A DNA stretch of 43,700 nt from Planctomycetaceae bacterium (GTDB lineage Bacteria > Planctomycetota > Planctomycetia > Pirellulales > Lacipirellulaceae): positions 1 through 43,700 of the forward strand of contig QIKP01000004.1 in the NCBI GenBank assembly GCA_003233055.1. The letters are read 5' to 3'. The stretch's first letter is position 1, and every line of letters starts with the position of its first letter. The translations under genes were made by a program, and so were the position numbers. The notes under the pieces are model-generated. The model searched no databases and was not told the DNA's origin. It saw only the letters and a list, made by a program, of their open reading frames with translations. Shown in pieces: positions 30,089 through 39,200 of this stretch.

Positions 30089-30493
30089 ATGGCTACCGCA
30101 GAAAAAGTCAAAGATGCTCTCGGCACTGGTCGCCGCAAGACCTCCGTCGCTCGCGTCCGCATTCGTCCCGGCAGTGGCAAGATTACGATCAACCAGCGAG
30201 AGTTGGAGGAATACTTCCCCATCCCGCAAGATCTCAATGCGGTCGTCGCGCCGCTGGAGCATTGCGAGCTTCGCGACAGCGTCGACGTGATCATCCGCGT
30301 TCATGGCGGTGGCAGCACGGGCCAAGCGGGTGCCTGCATGCAAGGCATCGGACGAGCGCTGGTGAAGTACGACAGCGACGTGGAAGAGAAGCTCCGCGAA
30401 AAGGCGTTCCTCACTCGCGACTCGCGAATGAAAGAACGCAAGAAACCAGGCCTCCATGGTGCCCGACGTGGCACACAGTTCTCCAAGCGCTAG
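30089..30493 (+). CDS. rpsI: Small ribosomal subunit protein uS9
   Basis: 134 residues. Family features are GTGRRKTSVARVRIRPGSGKITIN, then VHGGGSTGQAGACMQGIGRAL and the basic C-terminus RMKERKKPGLHGARRGTQFSKR, whose last Arg reaches the P-site tRNA. The last codons and stop are part of a 15-bp duplication (GTTCTCCAAGCGCTA then GTTCTCCATGTGCTA). An intrinsic terminator follows 45 bases later, so rplM-rpsI appears to be a complete operon. Confidence 0.98.
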   Translation: MATAEKVKDALGTGRRKTSVARVRIRPGSGKITINQRELEEYFPIPQDLNAVVAPLEHCELRDSVDVIIRVHGGGSTGQAGACMQGIGRALVKYDSDVEEKLREKAFLTRDSRMKERKKPGLHGARRGTQFSKR

Positions 30494-30507
30494 TTCTCCA
30501 TGTGCTA
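30478..30507 (+). repeat. 15-bp duplication spanning the rpsI stop codon
   Basis: GTTCTCCAAGCGCTA (30478-30492) is followed directly by GTTCTCCATGTGCTA (30493-30507). The first unit encodes the conserved FSKR end of S9, so the second is the duplicated one. Confidence 0.7.
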
Positions 30508-30537
30508 GTTCGCTGGCGGCTTGGCAACGATTCAACC

Positions 30538-30570
30538 AAAACGGTCCGACTTCGGTCGGGCCGTTTTTTT
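30538..30570 (+). terminator. Intrinsic terminator of rplM-rpsI
   Basis: ACGGTCCGAC-TTCG-GTCGGGCCGT forms a ten-base-pair stem with one G-U pair and a stable TTCG tetraloop, directly followed by a run of seven T. An A-run on the 5' side makes it partly bidirectional. Confidence 0.95.
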
Positions 30571-30728
30571 GTGCGTTTCCTTGCTCGGTGGTAAGCCTTC
30601 GGAGCAGGATCCGCTTGTTCCGGGGCCGATGAGACGCGATAATGGGGCTCGAACCCCGGAAGGCGTGGCTACCCTCCAAGCCGTAGCCAACTGGAGGGGC
30701 AAAAAGGAAAAGTAACCGTTCACGGCCC

Positions 30729-30752
30729 GTAGGTTGGGTTTCCAGCCGGACG
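30729..30752 (+). repeat. GTAGGTTGGG element, second copy
   Basis: Reads GTAGGTTGGGTTTCCAGCC then GGACG, almost identical to the minus-strand sequence at 26838-26860. Confidence 0.7.
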
Positions 30753-30756
30753 CTTT

Positions 30757-30786
30757 TTCATCCAACGCTGGTTCATCCAACGCTGG
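30757..30786 (+). repeat. 15-bp perfect tandem duplication
   Basis: TTCATCCAACGCTGG occurs twice head to tail at 30757 and 30772. Confidence 0.85.
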
Positions 30787-30849
30787 CGTAGCCTAGTTCT
30801 CGAGAATGCGCGAAGAAACAGGGACCGGTCGTTCATGACCGAAAATAGC

Positions 30850-30877
30850 AACCACGAATCGAACGAATCACACGAAT
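30850..30877 (+). repeat. ACGAAT-type dispersed repeat
   Basis: AACCACGAATCGAACGAATC followed by ACACGAAT, same family as 51-80 and 26731-26804. No inverted partner lies close by. Confidence 0.65.
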
Positions 30878-30899
30878 AACGCCAGAGGAAGGCACCCAT

Positions 30900-30919
30900 C
30901 CCGACCAAGCTTGGTCGGG
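30900..30919. repeat. 20-bp perfect palindrome
   Basis: CCCGACCAAGCTTGGTCGGG is fully self-complementary. The half CCAAGCTTGGTCGGGG recurs at 27396-27411, so this is more likely part of a dispersed repeat than a unique operator. It lies 123 bases before the SHD1 gene. Confidence 0.7.
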
Positions 30920-31042
30920 GACCCTCGTGAAAGGCTCAGCAAAATCACCCAAACAGCGTTGGCTAGTACTTTGTCACGTAACCGTTCGCAGTCAGAACCT
31001 TGAACCAACCTCCTCACGCCCATTCGAAAAGGACCCCCGCCG

Positions 31043-31966
31043 ATGAAACTCCAGTCTCTCCTCTTGGTTGCCCTCCTCTTGGCAGCACCTAGGGCACGCG
31101 CCGGTGAGGTCCGTACCTGGACCGACGTGACGGACCGATACACGATCGAAGCGACCTTGATCGCTTTTGACAAGGATCAGGTGGTGATCGAACGAGCCAG
31201 CGATGGGGAGCTAGGCGTTGTCGATCTCGACAAACTCTCCAAGACGGACCACCAATACTTGCAGTCGAAGGAAGCGGTCCAAACGGCTAGCGATCTGGAT
31301 GACTCCGTACAGAAGTGGACCTTACAGTCGGGACTGCAGGTCAACGGACGATTGGTCGACTTTTGCCGGAAGGAGGTTGTCCTGAAGCGGACCCGAGGCA
31401 AGGTCTATGTGAACGGTCGCGTGTTGGGTAATCTTCCCCCAATCTATCAGCGCATGGTGCCAAAAATCGTAGCCCAGGCAGGCAATCAAGTCACGAACGA
31501 AAAGACGCTCACTACTTGGCTCGCCAGTCGCAAAGGACTACCGCAAACCTTCGTGGTCGATGGCGTGAGGCTCGAACTGGAAAACGGCGACGAGTATGGG
31601 GTCCCTTTTTTCATGTTTTCTGACGACGCTCTAGCCATCCTCAAGCCGGGCTGGAATCACTGGCTCGCAAGCAACGACGATGGGGGGGCGCAGCAGGAAC
31701 AGGCATTCGTCCTGCAAACCGCAGCTGCCCGATACCAGCAGGATCGCCAAGATCGCCGGCAGATTGCCCAAATGCAGCTCTCGATGCAGGCAATCCAGGC
31801 GGGCGTAACATCGATGTGGGAGGTCACCCTCTATCCCGCACGCGGAAACAACGCCCCGCCACTCTGGATCCCGTCGATGGGGCGGAGTAGTCGAGAGGCA
31901 ACTCAAAACGCGCTAGCCAGAAACCCGGGATACGTTGCCGGGCCGGTGAGGCGGGTCAGCAACTAG
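31043..31966 (+). CDS. Secreted SHD1-domain hypothetical protein
   Basis: 307 residues. The first 20 residues (MKLQSLLLVALLLAAPRARA) are a typical signal peptide. Residues about 21-85 match the SHD1-like module common in planctomycetes: RTWTDVTDRYTIEATLIAFD, then VVIERASDGELGVVDLDKLSKTDHQYL. The middle (about 95-175) looks like a second related beta-rich segment. The C-terminus includes a Gln/Arg-rich helix near residues 225-255. Likely envelope or periplasmic. The stop codon is followed within one base by copy 3 of the 91-bp repeat. Confidence 0.8.
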   Translation: MKLQSLLLVALLLAAPRARAGEVRTWTDVTDRYTIEATLIAFDKDQVVIERASDGELGVVDLDKLSKTDHQYLQSKEAVQTASDLDDSVQKWTLQSGLQVNGRLVDFCRKEVVLKRTRGKVYVNGRVLGNLPPIYQRMVPKIVAQAGNQVTNEKTLTTWLASRKGLPQTFVVDGVRLELENGDEYGVPFFMFSDDALAILKPGWNHWLASNDDGGAQQEQAFVLQTAAARYQQDRQDRRQIAQMQLSMQAIQAGVTSMWEVTLYPARGNNAPPLWIPSMGRSSREATQNALARNPGYVAGPVRRVSN

Positions 31967-31967
31967 A

Positions 31968-32052
31968 GCAGTGATCACTCGGATGTTCCGCTAAGGCAAT
32001 CGTTTGACGCTGAAATAGCAGCGCCGTGACCGGAACATGCGTGTGCGGCTCG
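31968..32052 (+). repeat. 91-bp structured dispersed repeat, copy 3
   Basis: Matches copies 1 and 2 over 85 bases (one unique change, ATCGTTT for ATCGTTG) and then diverges after GCTCG, so the final GTGCG/CGCAC hairpin is lost. It begins one base after the stop codon of the SHD1 gene and has the same orientation as that gene. TAGAGCAGTGATCACT is shared with copy 1, including the TAG. Confidence 0.88.
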
Positions 32053-32166
32053 TAAGTGGGAGCAGCCAAGATTTCTCGAAACTTCGACGACCCACCCGGG
32101 GTTCGATTCTAGTAGAATACTACGGGTACGGGAGCTTCTCGGTTTCCTCTTTTGAGGGCACGAACG

Positions 32167-33795
32167 ATGCGGCAGTATGGGTGGATAATGGCGGGGCTCC
32201 TCATCGTGGTGGCGACGCCTCGGTTGGCGGCCAAGCCGAACGTCGATCGGGTTGCTAGGCAGATCGACAAGCTTCTCGCCGAAGAACTCTTTGACGACAC
32301 GACCGAGCTTGCGCCGAAGACCAACGATGCGACTTACCTTCGCCGCGTCTGGCTTGACTTGGTGGGCGATATTCCCTCGCCCGAACATACCACGGCGTTT
32401 TTGCTCGACCCAGCGACGGACAAGCGCGAGCGCGTCGTCCGCCGCTTGCTCGCCCATCCCCAATTTGGTCAGAACTGGGCCCGTTATTGGCGAGATGTGA
32501 TCCTCTCCCGCAAGCTAGAAGACTGGGCGGTGCTGGTCTCCAACGCCTTGGTAACGATGCTGACGGACGATTTCAACTCCGGGAAACCATGGGACCTGGT
32601 CGCCGAAAAATTCATCACCAGCCTTGGTGACGTGCGCGAAAACGGTGCCACGGCCATCATGATGGCGCAGGAGGGTCGAACCGAGGAGTCGACCGCAGAG
32701 TTTTCTCGGATTTTTCTCGGTATCCAGATCCAGTGTGCCCAATGCCACGACCATCCGTACGACCGCTGGAAGCGAGAGCAGTTTCACGAGTTGGCTGCTT
32801 TCTTCCCTCGCATCGGCGTGCGCCCCGTGAAGTCGGTCATGCGAAGGAGCTTCGCGGTGATTGCCAACGATCGTCCTGATCGTGGCAAGAAGAGCAACAA
32901 GGCGAATCGTCGCGGCGAGGCCGAGCATTACATGCCTGATCTCGACAATCCCGCGGCGCGCGGTACTCGGATGCAGCCCCAATTTTTCCTCACCAGCGCC
33001 CAGCTCCCTTGGGGAACGCCCGATGCGGAGCGGCGGGGGACGATTGCCCATTGGTTTACGGAGAGCGAATGGTTTGCCACCGCCTACGTGAATCGGATGT
33101 GGGCAGAACTCATCGGTGAGGGGTTTTACGAGCCAGTCGACGACATGGGGCCCGACCGCACTCCTTCGGCCCCTAAGGTGGTGGGGTATCTCTCGAAAGA
33201 ATTCGCTCGCTCTGGTTTCGACCCGAAATGGCTCTTCCGGGTGATCTGCCTCACCGAGGCGTACCAGCGCGAATGCCGACCACGTCGTTTGCCCGACGCC
33301 ACGCCCTTTACTGCCAACATCGCGCAGCGTCTGCGAGGCGACCAACTCTTTAGCTCGCTGCTCACGACGCTGGAACTCGAAGAGAACAAGATCCAGTCGA
33401 TGGTATCGGGAGTCCCAAAGGGCAAATTTCGTGGGAGGGGCACACCTCGCATGGTCTTCCACCTTGCGTTTGGATTCGACCCTTCCGTGCCGCGAGAAAC
33501 CATTACCGGATCCATCCCCCAATCGCTCGCCATGATGAATACTCCGCAGATAAACGCGGCGATCTCCGCTGGAAGCCGACGAAGGCCAACGACGCTCGGC
33601 CAACTGCTCGACACGATTGAAGACGACGACATGCTCACCTGTGAACTTTACCTGCGGGCGTTGTGTCGCGAGCCAACCGAAGAAGAGAGGAACTATGTCG
33701 CTGCCTATGCCAAGTCCATCGATGATCGCGCTGAAGTCTACGAAGACTTGTTGTGGACGCTGATCAACTCGTCCGAATACGTCCACCGAAAGTAG
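32167..33795 (+). CDS. DUF1549/DUF1553 planctomycete cytochrome-type protein
   Basis: 542 residues from the ATG at 32167, preceded by GAGGG at good spacing; a TTG five codons upstream is less likely. The N-terminus MRQYGWIMAGLLIVVATPRLAA looks like a signal peptide. DUF1549 covers about residues 25-220, with the haem-type motif C190-A-Q-C193-H194 in QCAQCHDHPYDRW. DUF1553 covers about 290-530, with FVNRMWAELIGEGFYEPVDDMG-like sequence (here YVNRMWAELIGEGF) and LCREPTEEE. The usual N-terminal PSCyt1 module is absent. It pairs with the DUF1501 gene 63 bases downstream, a very common planctomycete arrangement of unknown function. Confidence 0.93.
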   Translation: MRQYGWIMAGLLIVVATPRLAAKPNVDRVARQIDKLLAEELFDDTTELAPKTNDATYLRRVWLDLVGDIPSPEHTTAFLLDPATDKRERVVRRLLAHPQFGQNWARYWRDVILSRKLEDWAVLVSNALVTMLTDDFNSGKPWDLVAEKFITSLGDVRENGATAIMMAQEGRTEESTAEFSRIFLGIQIQCAQCHDHPYDRWKREQFHELAAFFPRIGVRPVKSVMRRSFAVIANDRPDRGKKSNKANRRGEAEHYMPDLDNPAARGTRMQPQFFLTSAQLPWGTPDAERRGTIAHWFTESEWFATAYVNRMWAELIGEGFYEPVDDMGPDRTPSAPKVVGYLSKEFARSGFDPKWLFRVICLTEAYQRECRPRRLPDATPFTANIAQRLRGDQLFSSLLTTLELEENKIQSMVSGVPKGKFRGRGTPRMVFHLAFGFDPSVPRETITGSIPQSLAMMNTPQINAAISAGSRRRPTTLGQLLDTIEDDDMLTCELYLRALCREPTEEERNYVAAYAKSIDDRAEVYEDLLWTLINSSEYVHRK

Positions 33796-33858
33796 CGAAG
33801 GCTAGTTGCATGCCATGCACCCAACCGAAGCGGGGCATGCACCCTACGGAGAATTCCC

Positions 33859-35157
33859 ATGACCTACCAACTGCAACACCATATCCGCGTCTCCGCCAAC
33901 CAGCATGGCATCACCTCACGGCGTGATTTCCTCCGCGCGGTGGGGATTGCGGGCGCGGCCGTTGGGGCGACGAGCTGGACCGACGCCTTGAGCCTCGCGG
34001 CAGACGACCTGCGAAAGCGGCAGAAAGCCTGCATCCTGCTCTGGATGGAGGGGGGGCCGAGCCAGATGGAGACCTTTAGCCCCAAACCAGACCACAAGAA
34101 TGGCGGCGCGACCAAAGCGATTGCGACCAACGTTTCCGGGATTCATATCGCAGAGAACCTGCCCAAGGTGGCCCAGGTGATGGATGAGATCGCTCTCATC
34201 CGTTCGATGACGAGTAAAGAGGGGAGCCATCCCCGCGCAAGCTTTTACATGCACCATGGCTACTTGCCGATGGGGGGGGTGAAGTTCCCAACACTCGGCG
34301 CGAACGTCGTCCACCAAATTGGCAACGCCGCGTGTGAGTTGCCGAGCTTCGTGCGCATCGGTAAAGGGCGAAGCTCGGGCAATGCGGGGTTCCTGGGCGT
34401 CGACTACGATCCGCTCGTCTTGCAAAGTGCCACGCGTCCTCCCAGCAACACGAAACCGGCGACGAGCGAAGATCGGTACCTCCGCCGGCTGAGGCTCTTG
34501 CAAGGCATCGAGTCGAGCTTTGCTGCCGCGGAAGGGATTGACCTGGTTGCCGACCATCGCAAGCTCCTCGATAATGCGTCGCAGATGATCCTCAGCCCCA
34601 AGATGGAAGCGTTCGACATCGCCCGCGAGCCGGTGAAAATGCGAGACGCCTACGGACAGACCAGCTTCGGTTCGAGTTGCCTGATGGCCCGGCGGCTCGT
34701 CGAGCGGGGCGTCACCTTCGTCGAAGTGAATCTTGGCGGCTGGGACACGCACAACGATAACTTTAGCCGGGTGAAGACGCTCACCGGATCGATCGATCAA
34801 CCGATGGCGCAGCTCCTCCTCGACCTGCGGCAGCGCGGGATGCTCGACAACACGCTGGTCATTTGGATGGGCGAGTTTGGCCGCACGCCAACGATCAACG
34901 CCCGGAGTGGCCGTGATCATTACCCGAAGGCGTTCAACGTGGCGCTAGCGGGCGGAGGTGTTCGGGGCGGGCAGGTGATCGGCAAGACCGACGCCGGCGG
35001 CGCCCAAGTCACCGACCGACCAGTGCAAGTCAAGGACCTCTTCCGCAGTATCTACACCACCCTCGGCATCGACCCCGACCACGAAAACAGGAGCCACATC
35101 GGTCGGCCGATTCGGCTCGTCGACGAAGGGGAGGTCGTGGAGGAACTGTTTGGGTAG
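33859..35157 (+). CDS. DUF1501 family protein with Tat signal
   Basis: 432 residues. A twin-arginine signal lies at residues 20-25 (SRRDFLR) followed by a hydrophobic Ala/Gly stretch, so export as a folded protein is expected. DUF1501 hallmarks are LLWMEGGPSQMETFSPKP, GSHPRASFYMHHGYLPMGG, VEVNLGGWDTHNDNF, and VIWMGEFGRTPTINARSGRDHYP, which resemble the metal site of the alkaline phosphatase/sulfatase fold. Substrate unknown. It is co-oriented with and closely follows the DUF1549/1553 gene. Confidence 0.95.
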   Translation: MTYQLQHHIRVSANQHGITSRRDFLRAVGIAGAAVGATSWTDALSLAADDLRKRQKACILLWMEGGPSQMETFSPKPDHKNGGATKAIATNVSGIHIAENLPKVAQVMDEIALIRSMTSKEGSHPRASFYMHHGYLPMGGVKFPTLGANVVHQIGNAACELPSFVRIGKGRSSGNAGFLGVDYDPLVLQSATRPPSNTKPATSEDRYLRRLRLLQGIESSFAAAEGIDLVADHRKLLDNASQMILSPKMEAFDIAREPVKMRDAYGQTSFGSSCLMARRLVERGVTFVEVNLGGWDTHNDNFSRVKTLTGSIDQPMAQLLLDLRQRGMLDNTLVIWMGEFGRTPTINARSGRDHYPKAFNVALAGGGVRGGQVIGKTDAGGAQVTDRPVQVKDLFRSIYTTLGIDPDHENRSHIGRPIRLVDEGEVVEELFG

Positions 35158-35263
35158 AGGTCGTCTACCTTCGAATGTTCCGCTTTCTCTTCGGTTGGGC
35201 GCTGCGATCATAGACTCGCTGGCGAAACACGCCTGTGCGACACGTATTAGACGCAAAAGGCTT

Positions 35264-36139
35264 CTACCTCGGCCACCGCGCAAAAACGCCGCTTTCCAGC
35301 CGCCGACCTTTTCGAGTGACTAGCGAAAGCTGGCCGCTGTTCGGGGGCTGGGCGCAACTGCCGAACAGGCCCTCGGAAAGGTAGGCTGAGAGTTCCGCCG
35401 GGCCGACGCCCGGAGTATGGCAAGTGGCGAGAACGAAGTGCCGATCGGCGGAGGTTAGCTCGCGGCAGAGTTCGATGAGTGGCAACAGATCGCGCGTGAG
35501 CCGCCACTCTTCGCCGCCCGGTCCGTGCCCATAGGTCGGCGGGTCGAGGACGATGCCGTGATACTGGCTCCCTCGCTTGACTTCGCGGCGGCAGTATTTG
35601 AGGACATCTTCGACGATCCATCGAATCGGTGCCTCCCCCATGCCTGACAGCTCTGCGTTGGCACGCGCCATGGCGACGGCTGGCTTGGAGGCATCGACAT
35701 GGGTGATCTGGGCACCCGCTGCGGCGGCGGCCAGAGTGCTCCCGCCGGTCGAGCCAAACAGGTTCAGAACGTGCATCGGCTGCTTTGATTTTGCGACCTG
35801 TGCGGCAATCCACTCCCAGTTGGCGAACTGTTCGGGGAAGAGGCCGACTTGGCCCGTGGGGGAGGGTGCGATCGAGAGTTGAAACGTCCGGTCTGCGGTG
35901 ACGGGGCACGCGATGGCAATTGGTTTTGGTGGCGCTCCCTTGGCGGTAAACCGCCACTCGCCGGTGCCGACTTTGGTGCCGGTGTACTTAGCGGTCGCGC
36001 GGCGCCACGCGAGAGGGTTTGCTGGACGAGCCGCCTCGGCCTGTGGGGCAGGGCGGTCGGCGATTTGCGTGCCAAATCGCTCCAATTTCCGGCCTTCGCC
36101 AAAATCAAGGAGTTCGTAGTCGGGCCAATTCAGGGGCAT
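35264..36139 (-). CDS. Class I SAM-dependent methyltransferase (RlmI/RlmK-like)
   Basis: 291 residues from the ATG at 36139, which has AGGA upstream; a longer frame to 36217 is less likely. SAM-binding motif I is VLNLFGSTGGSTLAAAAAGA, followed by the acidic ITHVDASK, and the catalytic-type motif DPPTYGHGPGGEEW. This DPPxxG pattern resembles the 23S rRNA cytosine methyltransferases of COG1092. The N-terminal PUA domain of RlmI is absent, but a beta-rich region covers residues 1-120. Target is inferred, probably rRNA. It is divergent from uvrA with 131 bases between starts. Confidence 0.82.
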   Translation of the reverse strand: MPLNWPDYELLDFGEGRKLERFGTQIADRPAPQAEAARPANPLAWRRATAKYTGTKVGTGEWRFTAKGAPPKPIAIACPVTADRTFQLSIAPSPTGQVGLFPEQFANWEWIAAQVAKSKQPMHVLNLFGSTGGSTLAAAAAGAQITHVDASKPAVAMARANAELSGMGEAPIRWIVEDVLKYCRREVKRGSQYHGIVLDPPTYGHGPGGEEWRLTRDLLPLIELCRELTSADRHFVLATCHTPGVGPAELSAYLSEGLFGSCAQPPNSGQLSLVTRKGRRLESGVFARWPR

Positions 36140-36270
36140 GCGTGGATTCCTGGAGTCAGAACTAATTCGTGCAAGCAGAAATCGCGATCTTTCCGCCGGA
36201 TTCGGAGTTTCGTACAATGGGAGATTCGCGCCTGCCCTGATTGAATGCCCGCCACAAGGATGTTTCCGAC

Positions 36271-39200
36271 ATGCCCGCTTCTGATATCGTCATCAAAGGT
36301 GCCCGCGAACACAACCTGCGGGACGTCGATGTCGTGCTGCCTCGGAATAAACTGATCTGCCTGACCGGCGTTTCTGGATCAGGAAAAAGCTCCCTGGCGT
36401 TCGATACGCTCTACGCCGAGGGGCAGCGGCGGTACGTCGAGAGTCTCTCGACCTTCGCCCGGCAATTCCTTGGCCAAATGCCGAAGCCCGACGTCGACCA
36501 CCTGAGCGGGCTGAGTCCTTCGATTTCGATCTCTCAAAAGTCATCGGGTAACAACCCTCGCTCGACGGTCGGGACGATCACCGAGATTTATGATTTTTTG
36601 CGGGTGCTGTACGCTCGCGTCGGCCAGGGGCATTGCCCTTCGTGCGACCGGCCGATCACGGCCCAAACTCGCGAACAGATATTGGGACACATTCTCTCGC
36701 TCCCGCCGAAGACGAAGTTCGCCCTCCTCGCACCGGTTGTTCGCCAGCAAAAGGGGGAGCACCGCGACCTGTTCGAGGATTTGCAAAAGCAAGGCTACGT
36801 GCGAGCGCGTGTCGATGGTCAGGTCGTGCCCCTTGCCCAGGAGCACTCGCTGGACAGGCAAATGCGGCACAACATTGAGGTGGTTATCGATCGACTCACC
36901 CTCGGGCCGAACATTCGGGGGCGACTTGGCGAGGCGGTCGACACGGCGCTCCGGCTGGGGGACGGCAACGTAATTGTCGCGCCGGAAAGCGACTCGAAGC
37001 AAGAGACAGGAGTTCCCGCAAAGACGACATCGAAGCGGCGGCGAGTCAGCCTCCAGCCGGGCGACATCGCGCTGTCGAGCCAGTTCGCTTGCACCCACTG
37101 TCGCCTCAGCTTCGAGGCCCCGACACCGCAGCTTTTTAGCTTCAACAGCCCGCAAGGGATGTGCCTCACCTGCGATGGTCTCGGCGAGTATTTCAGCTTC
37201 GACCCCGAGCAACTCATTCCGGATCTCAGCCGATCCTTTAGCCAAGGAGCCATCACGCTCATTGGCAAATGGAAAGACCTTGGCCGATGGAAACGGCATA
37301 TCTACAAAGGGGTCGCCGCAACGATTGAACGAAAGCAAGGGCTCGAAGAAGGGACGTTGCTCGAAACGGCCTGGCAAGAACTTTCCCAAGAGTTGCAGGC
37401 GATGTGGCTCTGGGGTACCGGCGACGAGCATATCACCTTCACCTGGCGGGCCGGACAATCGGGCCAAAAGTATGGAGGGCAGTTCGAGGGAATCATTCCT
37501 GACCTGCTCGACAAGTATCGGTCGAGCAAGAGTGCCTCGCAGATTAAAAAACTCGAAAGCTACATGCGAGTCATGCACTGCACCGATTGCGGCGGCCATC
37601 GGCTCAACCCGCAAGCGCGCGCGGTGCGACTCACGACCCTTTCCCCGCAGTTTAAGAGTCGGCCCAGCTTGTCGTTGCCTGAAGTGAGTAACTTGCCAGT
37701 AAGCGACGCCGCAGAATTTTTTGCCGACCTGGCGCTTCAGGGTCCGCATGCCTTGATCGCCACCGAAGTGCTCAAGGAAATTCGCGGTCGGCTTGGGTTC
37801 TTGACCAACGTGGGGCTGGAGTACCTCTCCCTTGGGCGAACCGCACCGACACTCTCGGGGGGCGAATCGCAGCGAATTCGCCTCGCCGGGCAAATTGGTT
37901 GCGGGCTCGTTGGCGTCTTGTACATTCTCGACGAGCCTTCGATCGGGTTGCATCCTCGGGACAACGACCGGCTCCTCGCCACGATGGAGCAGCTCCGCGA
38001 CATGGGAAATACCGTGGTCGTGGTCGAGCATGACGAAGAGACGATGCGCGCGGCGGACCACTTGATTGATTTTGGCCCCGGGCCTGGCGTGAAGGGGGGC
38101 TACGTCGTTGCCAAAGGGAGCGTGGCCGATCTTGCCAAATCAAAAAAGAGTGTGACGGGAGCGTTTCTCTCAGGGAAACGGAAGATCGAAATACCTCAGC
38201 GAAGGCGGATGGTGGAATGCGAAACGCCGAAAGGGACCGAACCTGGTCAAGGCGATCCGGCCCTTCGAGATCCGGCCACCAAATTCCTGAAAGTGATTGG
38301 CGCAAGGCATAATAATCTCAAAAACGTCGATTTTGAGATTCCACTCGGAAAGTTTGTATGCGTTACGGGCGTTTCGGGTTCGGGGAAAAGTTCGCTAGTG
38401 AGCGATATCTTAATGGAAGCCCTTCGCCGTGACTTGATGAACGGCAAAGGGGAGCCTGGTGCCCACGATCGAATCGAAGGGATCGAGCATCTCGACAAGG
38501 TGATCTCGATCGACCAGTCCCCCATTGGACGGACACCTCGTTCCAACCCAGCAACCTACATCAAGGTCTTCGACGAGATTCGTAAGCTCTACGCCCAAAT
38601 TCCGGAGTCGAAGCGGCGTGGCTACAAGCCGGGGCGGTTTAGTTTCAATGTGGCGGGCGGGCGGTGCGAGGCCTGTGATGGCAACGGCGCGAACAAGCTC
38701 GAAATGGACTTCCTGGCCGATATCTGGGTAACGTGCCCGATTTGCGAGGGACATCGATTCAACCGTGAGACGCTCGGCGTTTTGTACAAAGGGAAGAGCA
38801 TTTCCGATGTCCTGGAGATGGACATCCAGCAGGCGCTAGTCCACTTCGAGGCGATCACCCCCATTCACCATCGGCTTGGTACGTTGCACGCGGTGGGGCT
38901 CGACTATCTCAAGCTGGGACAACCCTCACCGACGCTCAGCGGTGGCGAGGCGCAGCGTGTCAAGCTCGCGCGAGAGCTCGTCAAGAAGTCGACCGGCAGC
39001 ACACTCTACGTCCTGGACGAACCGACCACCGGATTGCACTTTGCCGACATCGAGCTACTCCTTCAAGTACTCCACAACTTCGTCGATGCCGGCAATACGG
39101 TGCTCGTGGTCGAGCATAATCTCGACGTGATCAAGACGGCCGACTGGATCATTGACGTCGGCCCCGAGGGGGGATGCGAGGGGGGACGAGTGGTCGTGGC

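Larger units (their letters stand above)
30571..31042. other. Intergenic region with several repeats
   Basis: No gene accepted. It holds an 8-bp inverted repeat TTCCGGGG/CCCCGGAA (30618-30661), a GGCTAC/GTAGCC hairpin near 30668-30690, the GTAGGTTGGG element (30729-30752), a 15-bp duplication (30757-30786), an ACGAAT-type repeat (30850-30877) and a 20-bp perfect palindrome (30900-30919). The last 120 bases before 31043 probably carry the promoter of the next gene; no clear boxes were seen. Confidence 0.6.

Noticed and set aside
30644-30657. GGGGCTCGAACCCC, resembling a tRNA T-arm, so a possible tRNA or tmRNA end
   Set aside because: No matching acceptor or anticodon arm was found on either strand within the needed distance; it is better seen as part of a palindromic repeat.
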